From: Gemmatimonadota bacterium
Lineage (GTDB): Bacteria; Gemmatimonadota; Gemmatimonadetes; Longimicrobiales; Gaopeijiaceae
Direction: 5' to 3'
DNA length: 64,000 nucleotides
Assembly (NCBI GenBank): GCA_029879725.1
Contig: JAOUPR010000006.1
Location: 1 to 64,000 of the forward strand
The translations under genes were made by a program, and so were the position numbers. Below, piece after piece: positions 27,557 to 35,930 of this stretch. The notes beneath the pieces were generated by a model, which was given only the letters and a program-made list of their open reading frames with translations, was not told the DNA's origin and ran no database searches. Numbering within the stretch: the first letter of the stretch is position 1; each line of letters starts with the position of its first letter.

Positions 27557-27650
27557 GGCTCGGGATCCGTTTCTCGTGGCCGATCGGGGTGCCCCGCAAC
27601 TTCTGGGAAGGGCGGCCGCGGCCGCAAGTCCGCGCCGAGAGCGGGGGCGT

Positions 27651-27887
27651 TCACGCCCCCTCGGGCTCGTAGACCTCTCCGTCGAGGTCGTCCAGCTTCT
27701 CCTGGAGGTACCTGCGGGCGTCGTGTACGGCCTGATTGTAGACCTGCGGTCCCAGCGCCTCGAGGAAGAAGTCGAGCACCTGTGCCGCCCTGAATTCGGT
27801 GAGATCCTCGTCGAACTGATCCTGGAAGAACGTCCGCAGCTCCCTGATCAGCCGCTCCCGGCGGGCGTCGTCGATGCGGATGCCCAT
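27651..27887 (-). CDS. DUF2164 family protein
   Basis: A 78-residue soluble helical protein (RRERLIRELRTFFQDQFDEDLTEF, LDFFLEALGPQVYNQAVHDA) matching the DUF2164 pattern of a conserved small cytosolic protein of unknown function. The ribosome site GGGAGG overlaps the stop of the preceding 36-residue gene (GGAGGTGACATG), so the two are translationally coupled. It is the last member of a three-gene chain of very small proteins. Confidence 0.88.
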   Translation of the reverse strand: MGIRIDDARRERLIRELRTFFQDQFDEDLTEFRAAQVLDFFLEALGPQVYNQAVHDARRYLQEKLDDLDGEVYEPEGA

Positions 27888-27888
27888 G

Positions 27889-27999
27889 TCACCTCCCTCC
27901 GTCCGACCGGATCATCCGCACTCCGAACACCGCCGCGATCCACGGGAGGGCGCCGACACCGACGCCGAGCTTGAGGGCGTCGCGACGGGAGAAGGTCAT
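27889..27999 (-). CDS. 36-residue twin-arginine-signal micro-protein
   Basis: The peptide reads MTFSRRDALKLGVGVG… followed by a hydrophobic stretch (ALPWIAAVFGV) and a short polar tail, then stops. SRRDALKLG fits the Tat consensus (S-R-R-x-F-L-K, with Ala for Phe), but no mature domain follows. The start overlaps the preceding gene's stop as ATGA and the stop abuts the DUF2164 start by one base, with GGAGC seven bases before the ATG. The coupling on both sides argues for real translation. It may be a membrane-anchored peptide or the remnant of a longer Tat substrate. Confidence 0.6.
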   Translation of the reverse strand: MTFSRRDALKLGVGVGALPWIAAVFGVRMIRSDGGR

Positions 28000-28151
28000 G
28001 GCAGGGCTCCAGGATCCTGTGATTCGATGCGGACGGCGGCCGATCCACCCTCCTCCGGGGGGAGTCCTTCGCCGAGCACCACGGTGGTGCGTCCCGAGGC
28101 GAGGGGGACGATCCAGGCTCCCCGTTCCCTGCGCCCCGTGTCGTCGCTCAT
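27996..28151 (-). CDS. Small hypothetical protein, 51 residues
   Basis: The frame ends in a TGA that overlaps the next ATG (ATGA). The ATG at 28151 has GGAG five bases upstream; a longer frame from GTG 28277 exists but lacks support. The product (MSDDTGRRERGAWIVPLASG… GLPPEEGGSAAVRIESQDPGALP) is polar with one short hydrophobic patch and resembles nothing I know. It is accepted mainly because of its coupling to the Tat micro-protein and DUF2164. Confidence 0.45.
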   Translation of the reverse strand: MSDDTGRRERGAWIVPLASGRTTVVLGEGLPPEEGGSAAVRIESQDPGALP

Positions 28152-28353
28152 CATCGCTCCGGCTCCCCCACCGACCACCAGGTTCCGCGGGGACTTCGAG
28201 GTGGGTGGATCCAAGGTAGGGTGCGCACCGCGAGGAGCGAAACCAGGCGGCACGGACAGCGCCATGTCCAGGACCACACTTCGCGAGGACCGGGCGGAAG
28301 TCCAGCCCCCGCGGCCTTCACCCGGCCCCGGCCATCGCCCGCCTTCGCTACCG

Positions 28354-28875
28354 CTACCTCATGGTCTCCACTTCGGTGACGATCACGGCGAGCGTGCCGA
28401 TGAGCGGTGCCGCCAGATAGCCTTTTCCGCTCCCAGCGGTGAGGGCGACACTGATCAGACCGATGGCGATGTCCGCCGCGAGGCTCCCCCGCTTCCCGTT
28501 GGCGGAGTGGAGGATGGGAGCGCCGAGGAGAACCGGACCGGCGCCCCAACCCAGAAGGGCTCCGCCCAGGCCGCAATACCCGGAAGACGGCGCACATCCC
28601 GACACCATCCCGTGCAGCATGGCCCCGCCGAACGCGCCGACCAGGGCCATGGGTCCCATGATCAGGAGACCCGTCCCCAACATGTCCGAGGCATGGGTCG
28701 CGGTCGGTCCCGCCAGATCCCGCGGAAGAGGGACGGGCGTGGCCGAGCCGGGGAGGGTCATCCGGGTATCGCGGAACCATTGAACGGGATCGACCAACGG
28801 CTGGGCGCTGACCGCGGAGGCCTGGGCGAAGTCCGCGAACGCCGCCAAGGCGACAGCGATGACGAGTCGTTTCAT
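28354..28875 (-). CDS. Exported small Gly/Ala-rich membrane protein of unknown function
   Basis: A 173-residue protein with a signal peptide (MKRLVIAVALAAFADFAQASAVSAQ). Its mature part has several glycine-rich hydrophobic segments (LLIMGPMALVGAFGGAMLHG; LGGALLGWGAGPVLLG; DIAIGLISVALTAG), suggesting a small membrane-inserted or glycine-zipper-like protein. Two cysteines (GCAPSSGYCG) could form a disulfide. ATG 28875 is preceded by AGGAG. I do not recognise a family. Confidence 0.7.
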   Translation of the reverse strand: MKRLVIAVALAAFADFAQASAVSAQPLVDPVQWFRDTRMTLPGSATPVPLPRDLAGPTATHASDMLGTGLLIMGPMALVGAFGGAMLHGMVSGCAPSSGYCGLGGALLGWGAGPVLLGAPILHSANGKRGSLAADIAIGLISVALTAGSGKGYLAAPLIGTLAVIVTEVETMR

Positions 28876-28985
28876 GACACACTCCTGTGATGATGGTGCG
28901 CTTACCGATCCATCATCACGATCCGGACGCGGCGCCGGGATACGTCTTCGTACGTAGTGGCCGTGCCGGATGGATCACCTCCTCC

Positions 28986-29003
28986 GGCGGCGCTCACGCC
29001 GCC
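28986..29003 (-). terminator. Possible terminator after the metalloprotease gene
   Basis: GGCGGCG (28986-28992) pairs perfectly with CGCCGCC (28997-29003) around CTCA, 10 bases after the metalloprotease stop. There is no T-run; on the minus strand it is followed by an intact Shine-Dalgarno-like sequence. Confidence 0.35.
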
Positions 29004-29013
29004 ACACGCCGGA

Positions 29014-31509
29014 TCAGTCCTCCGTGTCGAGAATGGCGTCGATCCGCGCGATCACGTCCCCCAGGTGGTACGTGGTCGCGGTGTCGTGCCGCTGGCCGAG
29101 AGCCTGCGCCGCCTGGCGCCGGATCACGCCGAGCTCGCCCCGGACGAAGGCACGGATGTCCGACTGGCTCACGTCGACACGGGTATCGCTGAAGAAGCGC
29201 GCGAACTGGGGCGGCGGTTGGGTCTGCTCGTTCTCCATGAGCCACGCCATGCGCTCCAGGTACCCGCGCTGGAGGTTCCGCCGGAAGGTGTCCACGTTGC
29301 GTCCGTTCCCCAACTCGGTCCACACGGCCCGTCTCAGGTCCGTCATCATCTCGCCCAGCGAGTAGGCCGACGCGCCCATGCGGGCCTCACTCTCGATGAG
29401 CCGCTGCATACGGGCCGGATCGAGGACGGTGTTCACGACACCTACCTGACGCTGACGGATACGCTCCACCAACCCCGCGTGCTCGATGCGGGAGACGATC
29501 TCCTCGTCGATCATCCACGTGGGTGTGGCGAATGCCTGCTCCGCGAAGAAGCGCATTGCGTCGCGCTGTCGCGCCTCGGGGATGATCTCGTACACGGGGC
29601 CCGCCTGGTCCGACGTCTTCGGTGTCCGCTCCACGCCGCCCACCACCGCGGCGACGTGTCCCATGTAGCGATTCCACTGGCCGATGACCTGGCCGTACAG
29701 TTCTTCCAACTGGGTGTAGTCCTCACCGTCCTCCGTGGCCCAGTCCATCAGATTCGGCACGATGCGTCTGAGGTTCTCGATCCCGTACTCACTGGCCCGC
29801 ACGGGGTCGTCGCTCAGCGCCTCGCTGGGCGACGTCGGGTCGTAGGGGCGGCTGGAGCCGTAGCGGTAGAGCGGCTCGCTGTGGTCGAGCACCCACCGAT
29901 GCAGCGTGGCCCGTTCACCATCGGTGTCCTCTCCGGCCACGGGGCGATATCCCCACCGGATGGCCCACTTGTCGTAGGGTCCGATCCGCGGCATGAAGCA
30001 GACGTCGTCGCCGGGCTGGGCGACGTAGTTGAAGCGGGCGTAGTCCATGATGGACGGCGACGTCCCCATGGTGCAGGTGAACTCGCGGTCCCGGAGCGAC
30101 TCCACCGGGTAGGCGGCGCTGGACTGCATGGCGTGCTGGAGGCCGAGGGTGTGCCCCACCTCGTGGGCCGCGACGAAGCGGATGAGCTCTCCCATCACCT
30201 CGTCGTCGAACTTCGTGGCCCGTGCCTCCGGGTTGGCCGCCGCCGTCTGCACGAAATACCAGTTCCGCACCAGGTTCATCACGTTGTGGTACCAGTTGAT
30301 GTCCGTCTCCAGAATCTCGCCGGTACGCGGGTCGTGCACGTGGGGACCCGACGCGTTCTGCACGTCGGACGGGAAATAGCGGATGACGGAGTAGCGGATG
30401 TCTTCCGGCGAGTACTCCGGGTCTTCCTCCGGCGTCGGTGCGTTCCGGGCGACGATGGCGTTGCGGAACCCCGCCTCCTCGAAGGCGACTCGCCAGTCCT
30501 CCACCCCCTGCATGAGGTACGGGCGCCACTTCTCCGGGGTGGTCGCGTCGATGTAGTAGACGATGGGGTTCACCGGGTCGACGAGCTCACCCCGGGCCCA
30601 CGCCTCCGGGTCGCTGGGATCCAGACGCCACCGGGTGATGTAGGTACGGGTGGCGGCACGCTGCTCGTCGAGCCCGTAGTCGGTCTGCGTGAGCGAGAAG
30701 AAGCCCACCCGATCGTCCCAGAGCCGTGGCTGCATGGGATCCTCGGGAAGGACGATCATGGAATGCGCCATCTCCAGCGAGATCGTCCCCGTGGACCCGT
30801 TGGCCGGCACCTCGGTGGCCTCGTACGTGAGGACGCTGTGGACCTCGATGTTCTTCGGATAGCTGCGGGCCGATTCGACGAAGGACCGGTCTCCGTCCAG
30901 GCGCCGCACCCCGTACGCCTTCCGCCGACTCGCCTGGAGTCCCAACATGGGGACGTCCGACGCGTAGAGGTCCGTGACCTCGATGACCACGGCCGTGGAG
31001 TCCGGGTTGAAGGCTGCGATGTCGAACGTCTCGATGACCGGCGGGAAGTTCGACTGCTCCACCGCCCCGGCGATGGGTTGGGTCGTGTCGGCCACATTCA
31101 CGTACGAGGTCGCGCGGAAGTGGACCTTCTTCCCGTTCATCTCCCACCTCACCGTCTGGGTGTTGGCCTTCTGTCCACCGTATCCGACGTCGGTGTGGGT
31201 GCGGGCGATGCGCGACACCAGCAGCATGTCCGTGTCCAGCATGGACAGGGGGATCTCGTAGTACAGCTTGTCGTCCACCCAATGGACGGTGAACACGCCC
31301 TCGTCGGAGCGGGCCTCCCCGGTGATCACCTCGGCATAAGGCTTGATCCCGTTTCCGTTCCCCCCCCTGCGGGAGGGAGACGCGTCCTGGCCACCCGCCC
31401 GTGCCGCGGCTTGCGGGGAGGGTGACGAGGGCTCGGCCTGGGCGGAACGACACGCGGCGAGTCCCATGGCGAGGGCCGCGAGGACGAAGATGCGAAGAGA
31501 GTGGCTCAT
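29014..31509 (-). CDS. Zinc-dependent metalloprotease lipoprotein (DUF4953/DUF5117-type)
   Basis: An 831-residue exported protein. The signal peptide ends in a lipobox (MGLAAC, Cys20), so it is probably anchored to a membrane. Conserved DUF5117-like strands precede the catalytic site HEVGHTLGLQH (His449, Glu450, His453, His459), a gluzincin/metzincin-like HEXXHxxGxxH zinc site. PSIMDYARFNY follows, with the metzincin-like Met turn (SIMDYA). It should hydrolyse peptides in the periplasm or at the surface. ATG 31509 is chosen because it begins the lipoprotein signal; upstream in-frame starts lack one. It is divergent from the YitT-type gene. Confidence 0.9.
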   Translation of the reverse strand: MSHSLRIFVLAALAMGLAACRSAQAEPSSPSPQAAARAGGQDASPSRRGGNGNGIKPYAEVITGEARSDEGVFTVHWVDDKLYYEIPLSMLDTDMLLVSRIARTHTDVGYGGQKANTQTVRWEMNGKKVHFRATSYVNVADTTQPIAGAVEQSNFPPVIETFDIAAFNPDSTAVVIEVTDLYASDVPMLGLQASRRKAYGVRRLDGDRSFVESARSYPKNIEVHSVLTYEATEVPANGSTGTISLEMAHSMIVLPEDPMQPRLWDDRVGFFSLTQTDYGLDEQRAATRTYITRWRLDPSDPEAWARGELVDPVNPIVYYIDATTPEKWRPYLMQGVEDWRVAFEEAGFRNAIVARNAPTPEEDPEYSPEDIRYSVIRYFPSDVQNASGPHVHDPRTGEILETDINWYHNVMNLVRNWYFVQTAAANPEARATKFDDEVMGELIRFVAAHEVGHTLGLQHAMQSSAAYPVESLRDREFTCTMGTSPSIMDYARFNYVAQPGDDVCFMPRIGPYDKWAIRWGYRPVAGEDTDGERATLHRWVLDHSEPLYRYGSSRPYDPTSPSEALSDDPVRASEYGIENLRRIVPNLMDWATEDGEDYTQLEELYGQVIGQWNRYMGHVAAVVGGVERTPKTSDQAGPVYEIIPEARQRDAMRFFAEQAFATPTWMIDEEIVSRIEHAGLVERIRQRQVGVVNTVLDPARMQRLIESEARMGASAYSLGEMMTDLRRAVWTELGNGRNVDTFRRNLQRGYLERMAWLMENEQTQPPPQFARFFSDTRVDVSQSDIRAFVRGELGVIRRQAAQALGQRHDTATTYHLGDVIARIDAILDTED

Positions 31510-31802
31510 GGTCTTCCCGGGGGGTGTGTGGGGTGGAGCGGCAGGAAACGAGAATGGAGGACCCCGGCCGTTTCTGCAACGAGGACCACCCGGCGCCGTC
31601 CGCTCGGAACGCAGCCGGTGGGGACGAGTACGCGCACCGCGATGCCGCCGCGATCCGTGGATGCGCCGACGCACTCGACGGCCGCGCGGCAGCCCGTGTC
31701 GGGCTTGACGCTCGCACCGCCCCACCCATATACCTCTCCGCTCGCCTTCTCCGCAGCGGGAGCGGGCAATCGCGTGCCGAGCGATCGGCGGGGGGGGAAC
31801 GC

Positions 31803-32447
31803 TTGGACCAACTGATTTCGTGGACCTTCTGGCGTCACATGGCCCGCCTCCAGGTGGGGCTGTTCCTGTTCGGACTGGCCGTCGCCCTCATGCTCGAAGC
31901 ACACATCGGGCTCGACCCGTGGTCCTCCTTCCACGAGGCGCTGAGTGTCCGGTCGGGGTTGAGCTTCGGCCGGGTGTCCCAGGGAGTCGGCCTCGTCCTG
32001 ATCGTGTTCAGCGGGCTCGTGTTGTCGGTACGCCCGGGGGTCGCGACCATCTTCAACATGCTGGTGATCGGCCCCTGGGTGGACGTCCTCCGGGAGCAGG
32101 CGTGGTTCCCGGGTGCGGAGGGTGGAGCCGTGGGTACGGCCCAGTTCCTGGTGGGCATCGTGGTGATGGGACTGGCGACGGCGGTCTACATCGGAGCGCG
32201 TATGGGCGCCGGCCCACGGGACGGCCTCGCCATGGGTCTGTCCAGAAGGGTGGGCCGGAGCCTTCGTCTGACGCGGAACACCGTCGAGGTCACGGTCCTC
32301 GTCGTCGCGGCCTTCCTGGGCGGCTCCATCGGGCTCGGCACCCTCCTCTTCGCCCTCCTCATGGGTCCCACCATGCAGGGGAGCCTCAGGCTGTTCGCCG
32401 TCTCCCACGATCCGTCTCCGAGCCTGGGAGTGGCCGCCGAGGGATAG
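31803..32447 (+). CDS. YczE/YitT-type integral membrane protein
   Basis: About 214 residues with five or so membrane spans (LFLFGLAVALMLEAHIGL; GLVLIVFSGLVLSV; FLVGIVVMGLATAVYIGARMG; VTVLVVAAFLGGSIGLG). The conserved GLDPWSSFHEAL and GARMGAGPRDGLAMGL loops match the YczE/YyaS/YitT family, of unknown transport or regulatory function. The TTG at 31803 has a G-rich site upstream. ATG 31839 would also give a complete protein 12 residues shorter. Confidence 0.8.
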   Translation: MDQLISWTFWRHMARLQVGLFLFGLAVALMLEAHIGLDPWSSFHEALSVRSGLSFGRVSQGVGLVLIVFSGLVLSVRPGVATIFNMLVIGPWVDVLREQAWFPGAEGGAVGTAQFLVGIVVMGLATAVYIGARMGAGPRDGLAMGLSRRVGRSLRLTRNTVEVTVLVVAAFLGGSIGLGTLLFALLMGPTMQGSLRLFAVSHDPSPSLGVAAEG

Positions 32448-32676
32448 GACGCCATGGCCGCGGGCCGGGCCGCCACGCCGGTGGAGCCATGACGGTCCCG
32501 GCGGAGCCGCCCCCGTCGACGCCTCCATCCCGCCCGGGCACGCCACTTGCACGTAGTCACGCCGGACACCGGGAGATCTCCCACGGAGGACCACCCCGGC
32601 CCGGGATGCGTGTAAGGCATGGCACGAAGCGATGCCTCACGCGCGCCCGACACCCCCGCCGCGGGATCGTGCGCCC

Positions 32677-34176
32677 ATGCGAGTCAAGATGATCCTCCCC
32701 GCCCTGACGGAAGCCACCAGTCCACTCTTCCGTCCCATCAAATACTCGCTCTTCCCGCCGCTCGGGCTGGCCACCCTGGCGGGGTATCTCGATCCGGACG
32801 ACGAGATCACCCTGGAGGACGAGCACGTCGAGGCGTTGGAACTGAACGACGAGCCCGAGTTGGTCGTGATCCAGGCGTACATCACCTCGGCGCGGCGGGC
32901 CTACGCGCTGGCGGACCACTACCGCGGCCGCGGGGCCTACGTGGCCATGGGTGGACTCCACCCGACGTCGCTGCCCGAGGAGGCCACCCGTCACGCGGAC
33001 ACCGTATTCATCGGGCCGGGCGAAGACACCTGGCCGCGGTTCCTCGCGGACTACCGGGCGGGGCGTCCCGCGCCCCTCTATCGCTCGAGCGTGCGATCGT
33101 TGCAGGGAATGCCGCATACGCGCCGCGACCTGATCAAGAGACACCTCTATCTCGTGCCCAACTCCATCGTGGTCTCCCGCGGATGTCCCCACTCCTGCGA
33201 CTTCTGCTACAAGGAAGCCTTCTTCCAGGGCGGGAAGAGTTTCTACACGCAAACGGTGGACGCCGCCCTGGAGGAGATCGACCGCCTCCCCGGCAGGCAC
33301 CTCTACTTCCTGGACGACCACCTGTTCGGCAACGTGCCCTTCGCGTCCGCCCTCTTCGAGGGAATGCGGGGAATGGGCCGGGTGTGGCAGGCCGCGGGCA
33401 CCGTCGCCTCGGTGCTCCGGCCGGGCCTGCTCGAACGGGCGAGGGAGGCGGGCCTTCGCAGCCTGTTCGTGGGATTCGAGACGCTGGACCCGGACAACCT
33501 GCGTGAGCAGCACAAGCCCCAGAACCTGAACCGGGACTACGCGCTGGCCATCCGCCGCCTCCACGATCTTGGGATCATGGTGAACGGAAGCTTCGTGTTC
33601 GGGATGGACGGCGACGGGCCCTCGGTGTTTTCCCGCACGGTGGAGTGGGCCATCGAGCAGGGTATCGAGACGTCTACGTTCCACATACTCACGCCCTACC
33701 CGGGCACCGCGCTGTACGAGCGGATGTCCCGCGCCGGCCGCATCCTCCACTCCGACTGGGACCTGTACGACACCCGCCACGTGGTGCATCGCCCGTCCCG
33801 GATGTCGCCGGACGAACTGGAGTCGGGCTACTGGTGGGCCTATCGGGAGTTCTACCGCTGGCGCTCCATCCTGCGGGGCGCCGCGACGAAGGAGACACTC
33901 ATCGAACGGGCGCGGCACCTGGCCTACGCCGGTGCCTGGAAGAAGCTGGAGCCGCTCTGGGACCTGATGATCCGGGCGCGCCGCGTCGCCCGCGCCCGGC
34001 CGGGGCTGGAAGCCGTCCTCCTCGGGTTCGGGCGGCACACCGCAGGCGACCGAGTTCACCCCTCGGAGGAAGGTGCATGCGCGGAGAACGAAACCGGATA
34101 CGCGTCTACGTCGCCACGTCGCTGGACGGCTTCATCGCCGGACCCGACGGAGGCCTTTCGTGGCTCCCCGATGTAG
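32677..34176 (+). CDS. B12-binding-domain radical SAM protein
   Basis: A 499-residue enzyme. The N-terminal cobalamin-binding-like Rossmann domain (LVVIQAYITSARRAYALADHY, VAMGGLHPTSLPEEATRHAD) is followed by the radical SAM core with the 4Fe-4S motif CPHSCDFC (Cys170, Cys174, Cys177). The C-terminal DUF4070-like part carries FHILTPYPGTALYERM. Such enzymes methylate or rearrange unactivated carbons, often in lipid or natural-product pathways. The substrate is not readable. The last ~33 residues lie over the start of the dihydrofolate-reductase-like pseudogene in another frame and look like an unnatural extension (EEGACAENETGYAST…), so the original stop may be lost. Confidence 0.88.
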   Translation: MRVKMILPALTEATSPLFRPIKYSLFPPLGLATLAGYLDPDDEITLEDEHVEALELNDEPELVVIQAYITSARRAYALADHYRGRGAYVAMGGLHPTSLPEEATRHADTVFIGPGEDTWPRFLADYRAGRPAPLYRSSVRSLQGMPHTRRDLIKRHLYLVPNSIVVSRGCPHSCDFCYKEAFFQGGKSFYTQTVDAALEEIDRLPGRHLYFLDDHLFGNVPFASALFEGMRGMGRVWQAAGTVASVLRPGLLERAREAGLRSLFVGFETLDPDNLREQHKPQNLNRDYALAIRRLHDLGIMVNGSFVFGMDGDGPSVFSRTVEWAIEQGIETSTFHILTPYPGTALYERMSRAGRILHSDWDLYDTRHVVHRPSRMSPDELESGYWWAYREFYRWRSILRGAATKETLIERARHLAYAGAWKKLEPLWDLMIRARRVARARPGLEAVLLGFGRHTAGDRVHPSEEGACAENETGYASTSPRRWTASSPDPTEAFRGSPM

Positions 34177-34375
34177 ACGCCGGCGCACCCGGGAACCCCG
34201 GGTCGCTGGGATACGACGAGTTCATGGCCGGCGTGGGAGCGATCCTCATGGGGCGCCGGGAGCCGGCCACCCGCTCTTCGGAGGGTTGGGGAGCCGGTAC
34301 CCGCTGGAGATCGTGTCCCACCCCGCCTTCCCGGGTGGAATGGTTCGGTTGAGGGCGCAACCACGCAAGACGTGA
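34077..34375 (+). pseudogene. Dihydrofolate-reductase-family (RibD C-terminal-like) gene with internal out-of-frame deletion
   Basis: A GGAGGAAGG site precedes ATG 34077. The first ~58 residues (IRVYVATSLDGFIAGPDGG…, FMAGVGAILMGRR) are the N-terminus of the DHFR/RibD_C family. After MGRR this frame loses all similarity and stops at 34352. In the frame two bases over, from about 34250, GAGHPLFGGLGSRYPLEIVSHP and PGGMVRLR read like the C-terminus of the same family and end at TGA 34375. The family is normally about 180-200 residues, so roughly half the gene, including most of the fold, is missing. The gene should be dead. The deletion point lies near 34250. Confidence 0.75.
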
Positions 34376-34466
34376 CCGGAAGAACCGGGCGCGCGCCCGC
34401 TCCCGGCTTGACTTCCCCCCTCCCGTTCCGCACATGGAGATGTCCACACCCATCCCGGAGATGACC

Positions 34467-35930
34467 ATGATACGCCACGCACCCGTGTTCCGCGCCGCGC
34501 TCCTCCTGGCGGCGGTGTCCTATTCCGCGACGCCGCCCTCCCTCTCCGCCCAGATGTCCAAGGACGAAGTGGAGAGCTTCCTCGACGGCCAGGCAGACCA
34601 CCTCTCGGACATCGCCATGCAGATCTGGGACCTGGCCGAGCTGGGGTACATGGAGACGCGCAGCTCCGCCCTCCTCGCCGACGAGCTGGAGGCCCACGGC
34701 TTCACCGTGGAGCGTGGCGTGGCGGGAATCCCCACGGCGTTCACGGCCACGTTCGGGAGTGGCTCTCCGGTCATCGGAATCATCGGGGAGTTCGATGCCC
34801 TCCCGGGAATCAATCAGGACCGCGTCGCCGCGCGTCAGCCCATCGAGGGGAAGATCGCCGGACACGCCTGCGGACATCACCTCTTCGGGACCGCCTCCAC
34901 GGCGGCCGCCCTCGCGGCGGCGGAGTGGCTCGAACGCACGGGCAACCGGGGCACCGTGCGCATGTACGGAACGCCCGCCGAGGAGGGCGGATCCGGGAAG
35001 GTGTACATGGTGCGCGCCGGTCTCTTCGACGATGCCGACGTGGTGCTCCAGTGGCACGCCGGCGACCGGAACAGCGCGTCCCCGGGCTCCAACCTGGCGG
35101 TGAAGTCGGCCAAGTTCCGCTTCCACGGGGTGTCGGCCCACGCGGCGGGGGCGCCCGAGCGGGGTCGTTCGGCGCTGGACGGGGTGGAAGCCATGGACTT
35201 CATGACCAACCTCATGCGCGAGCACGTCCCCCAGGAGACACGCATCCACTACGTGATCACCTCCGGCGGAAGCGCGCCCAACGTGATCCCCGATTTCGCC
35301 GAGGTCTACTACTACGTTCGCCACCCCGACCCCGAAGTGGTCCGTGAGATCTTCGACCGCATCGTGGAGGCCTCCGAGGGGGCGGCACGGGGAACGGGGA
35401 CGACGGTGGAGCACGAGGTGATCGGTGGCGCGTACTCCCGGCTTCCGGTGGTCTCCCTCCAGGAGGTGGTGTACGAGAACCTGCGGCGGGTGGGCGGGGT
35501 CGAGTACACGCCCGAGGAGCGGGCCTTCGCGGAGGCCATCCAGGCATCGTATGGATACGATGCGCCTCCCATCGAGTCGGCGGCTGGGATTCGGCCGTTC
35601 GAGTGGACCCAGACCTACGCTTCCACCGACGCCGGCGACGTGAGCTGGACGGTGCCCAACAGCACGCTCTCCACCGCCACCTGGGTGCCGGGCACGCCGG
35701 CGCACTCGTGGCAGGCCATCGCGGCGGGCGGCACCACCATCGGGCCCAAGGGGATGATGGTGGCGGCCAAGACGCTGGCCCTCACCGCCGTGGACCTCTT
35801 CACCAGCCCGGAGAAGGTGGCGGCCATCCAGGCGGAGTTCGCCGAGCGCCGTGGCGCCGACTTCGAGTACCGGCCCCTCCTGGGTGACCGGGATCCGCCG
35901 CTGGACTACCGCGCCTCGGTGGCCCGATGA
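34467..35930 (+). CDS. Secreted M20-family amidohydrolase, AbgB-like
   Basis: A 487-residue exported metallopeptidase with a signal peptide (MIRHAPVFRAALLLAA… LSAQ). Metal-binding features of the M20D/aminobenzoyl-glutamate-utilisation group are present: GHACGHHLFG (His133 to His138), TPAEEGGSGK and WHAGD. It likely removes an acyl or aryl group from an amino acid, as AbgB does with p-aminobenzoyl-glutamate. ATG 34467 is preferred because GGAG sits six bases before it and the signal peptide starts there; ATGs at 34434, 34440 and 34461 are in frame. TTGACT at 34408-34413 may be a -35. It overlaps the next gene as ATGA. Confidence 0.9.
   Translation: MIRHAPVFRAALLLAAVSYSATPPSLSAQMSKDEVESFLDGQADHLSDIAMQIWDLAELGYMETRSSALLADELEAHGFTVERGVAGIPTAFTATFGSGSPVIGIIGEFDALPGINQDRVAARQPIEGKIAGHACGHHLFGTASTAAALAAAEWLERTGNRGTVRMYGTPAEEGGSGKVYMVRAGLFDDADVVLQWHAGDRNSASPGSNLAVKSAKFRFHGVSAHAAGAPERGRSALDGVEAMDFMTNLMREHVPQETRIHYVITSGGSAPNVIPDFAEVYYYVRHPDPEVVREIFDRIVEASEGAARGTGTTVEHEVIGGAYSRLPVVSLQEVVYENLRRVGGVEYTPEERAFAEAIQASYGYDAPPIESAAGIRPFEWTQTYASTDAGDVSWTVPNSTLSTATWVPGTPAHSWQAIAAGGTTIGPKGMMVAAKTLALTAVDLFTSPEKVAAIQAEFAERRGADFEYRPLLGDRDPPLDYRASVAR

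Noticed and set aside
28971-28985. Resemblance of TGGATCACCTCCT on the plus strand to the 3' end of 16S rRNA
   Set aside because: The bases upstream do not follow the 16S 3' region beyond a few chance matches, so it is not an rRNA fragment; kept only as a Shine-Dalgarno-like site.
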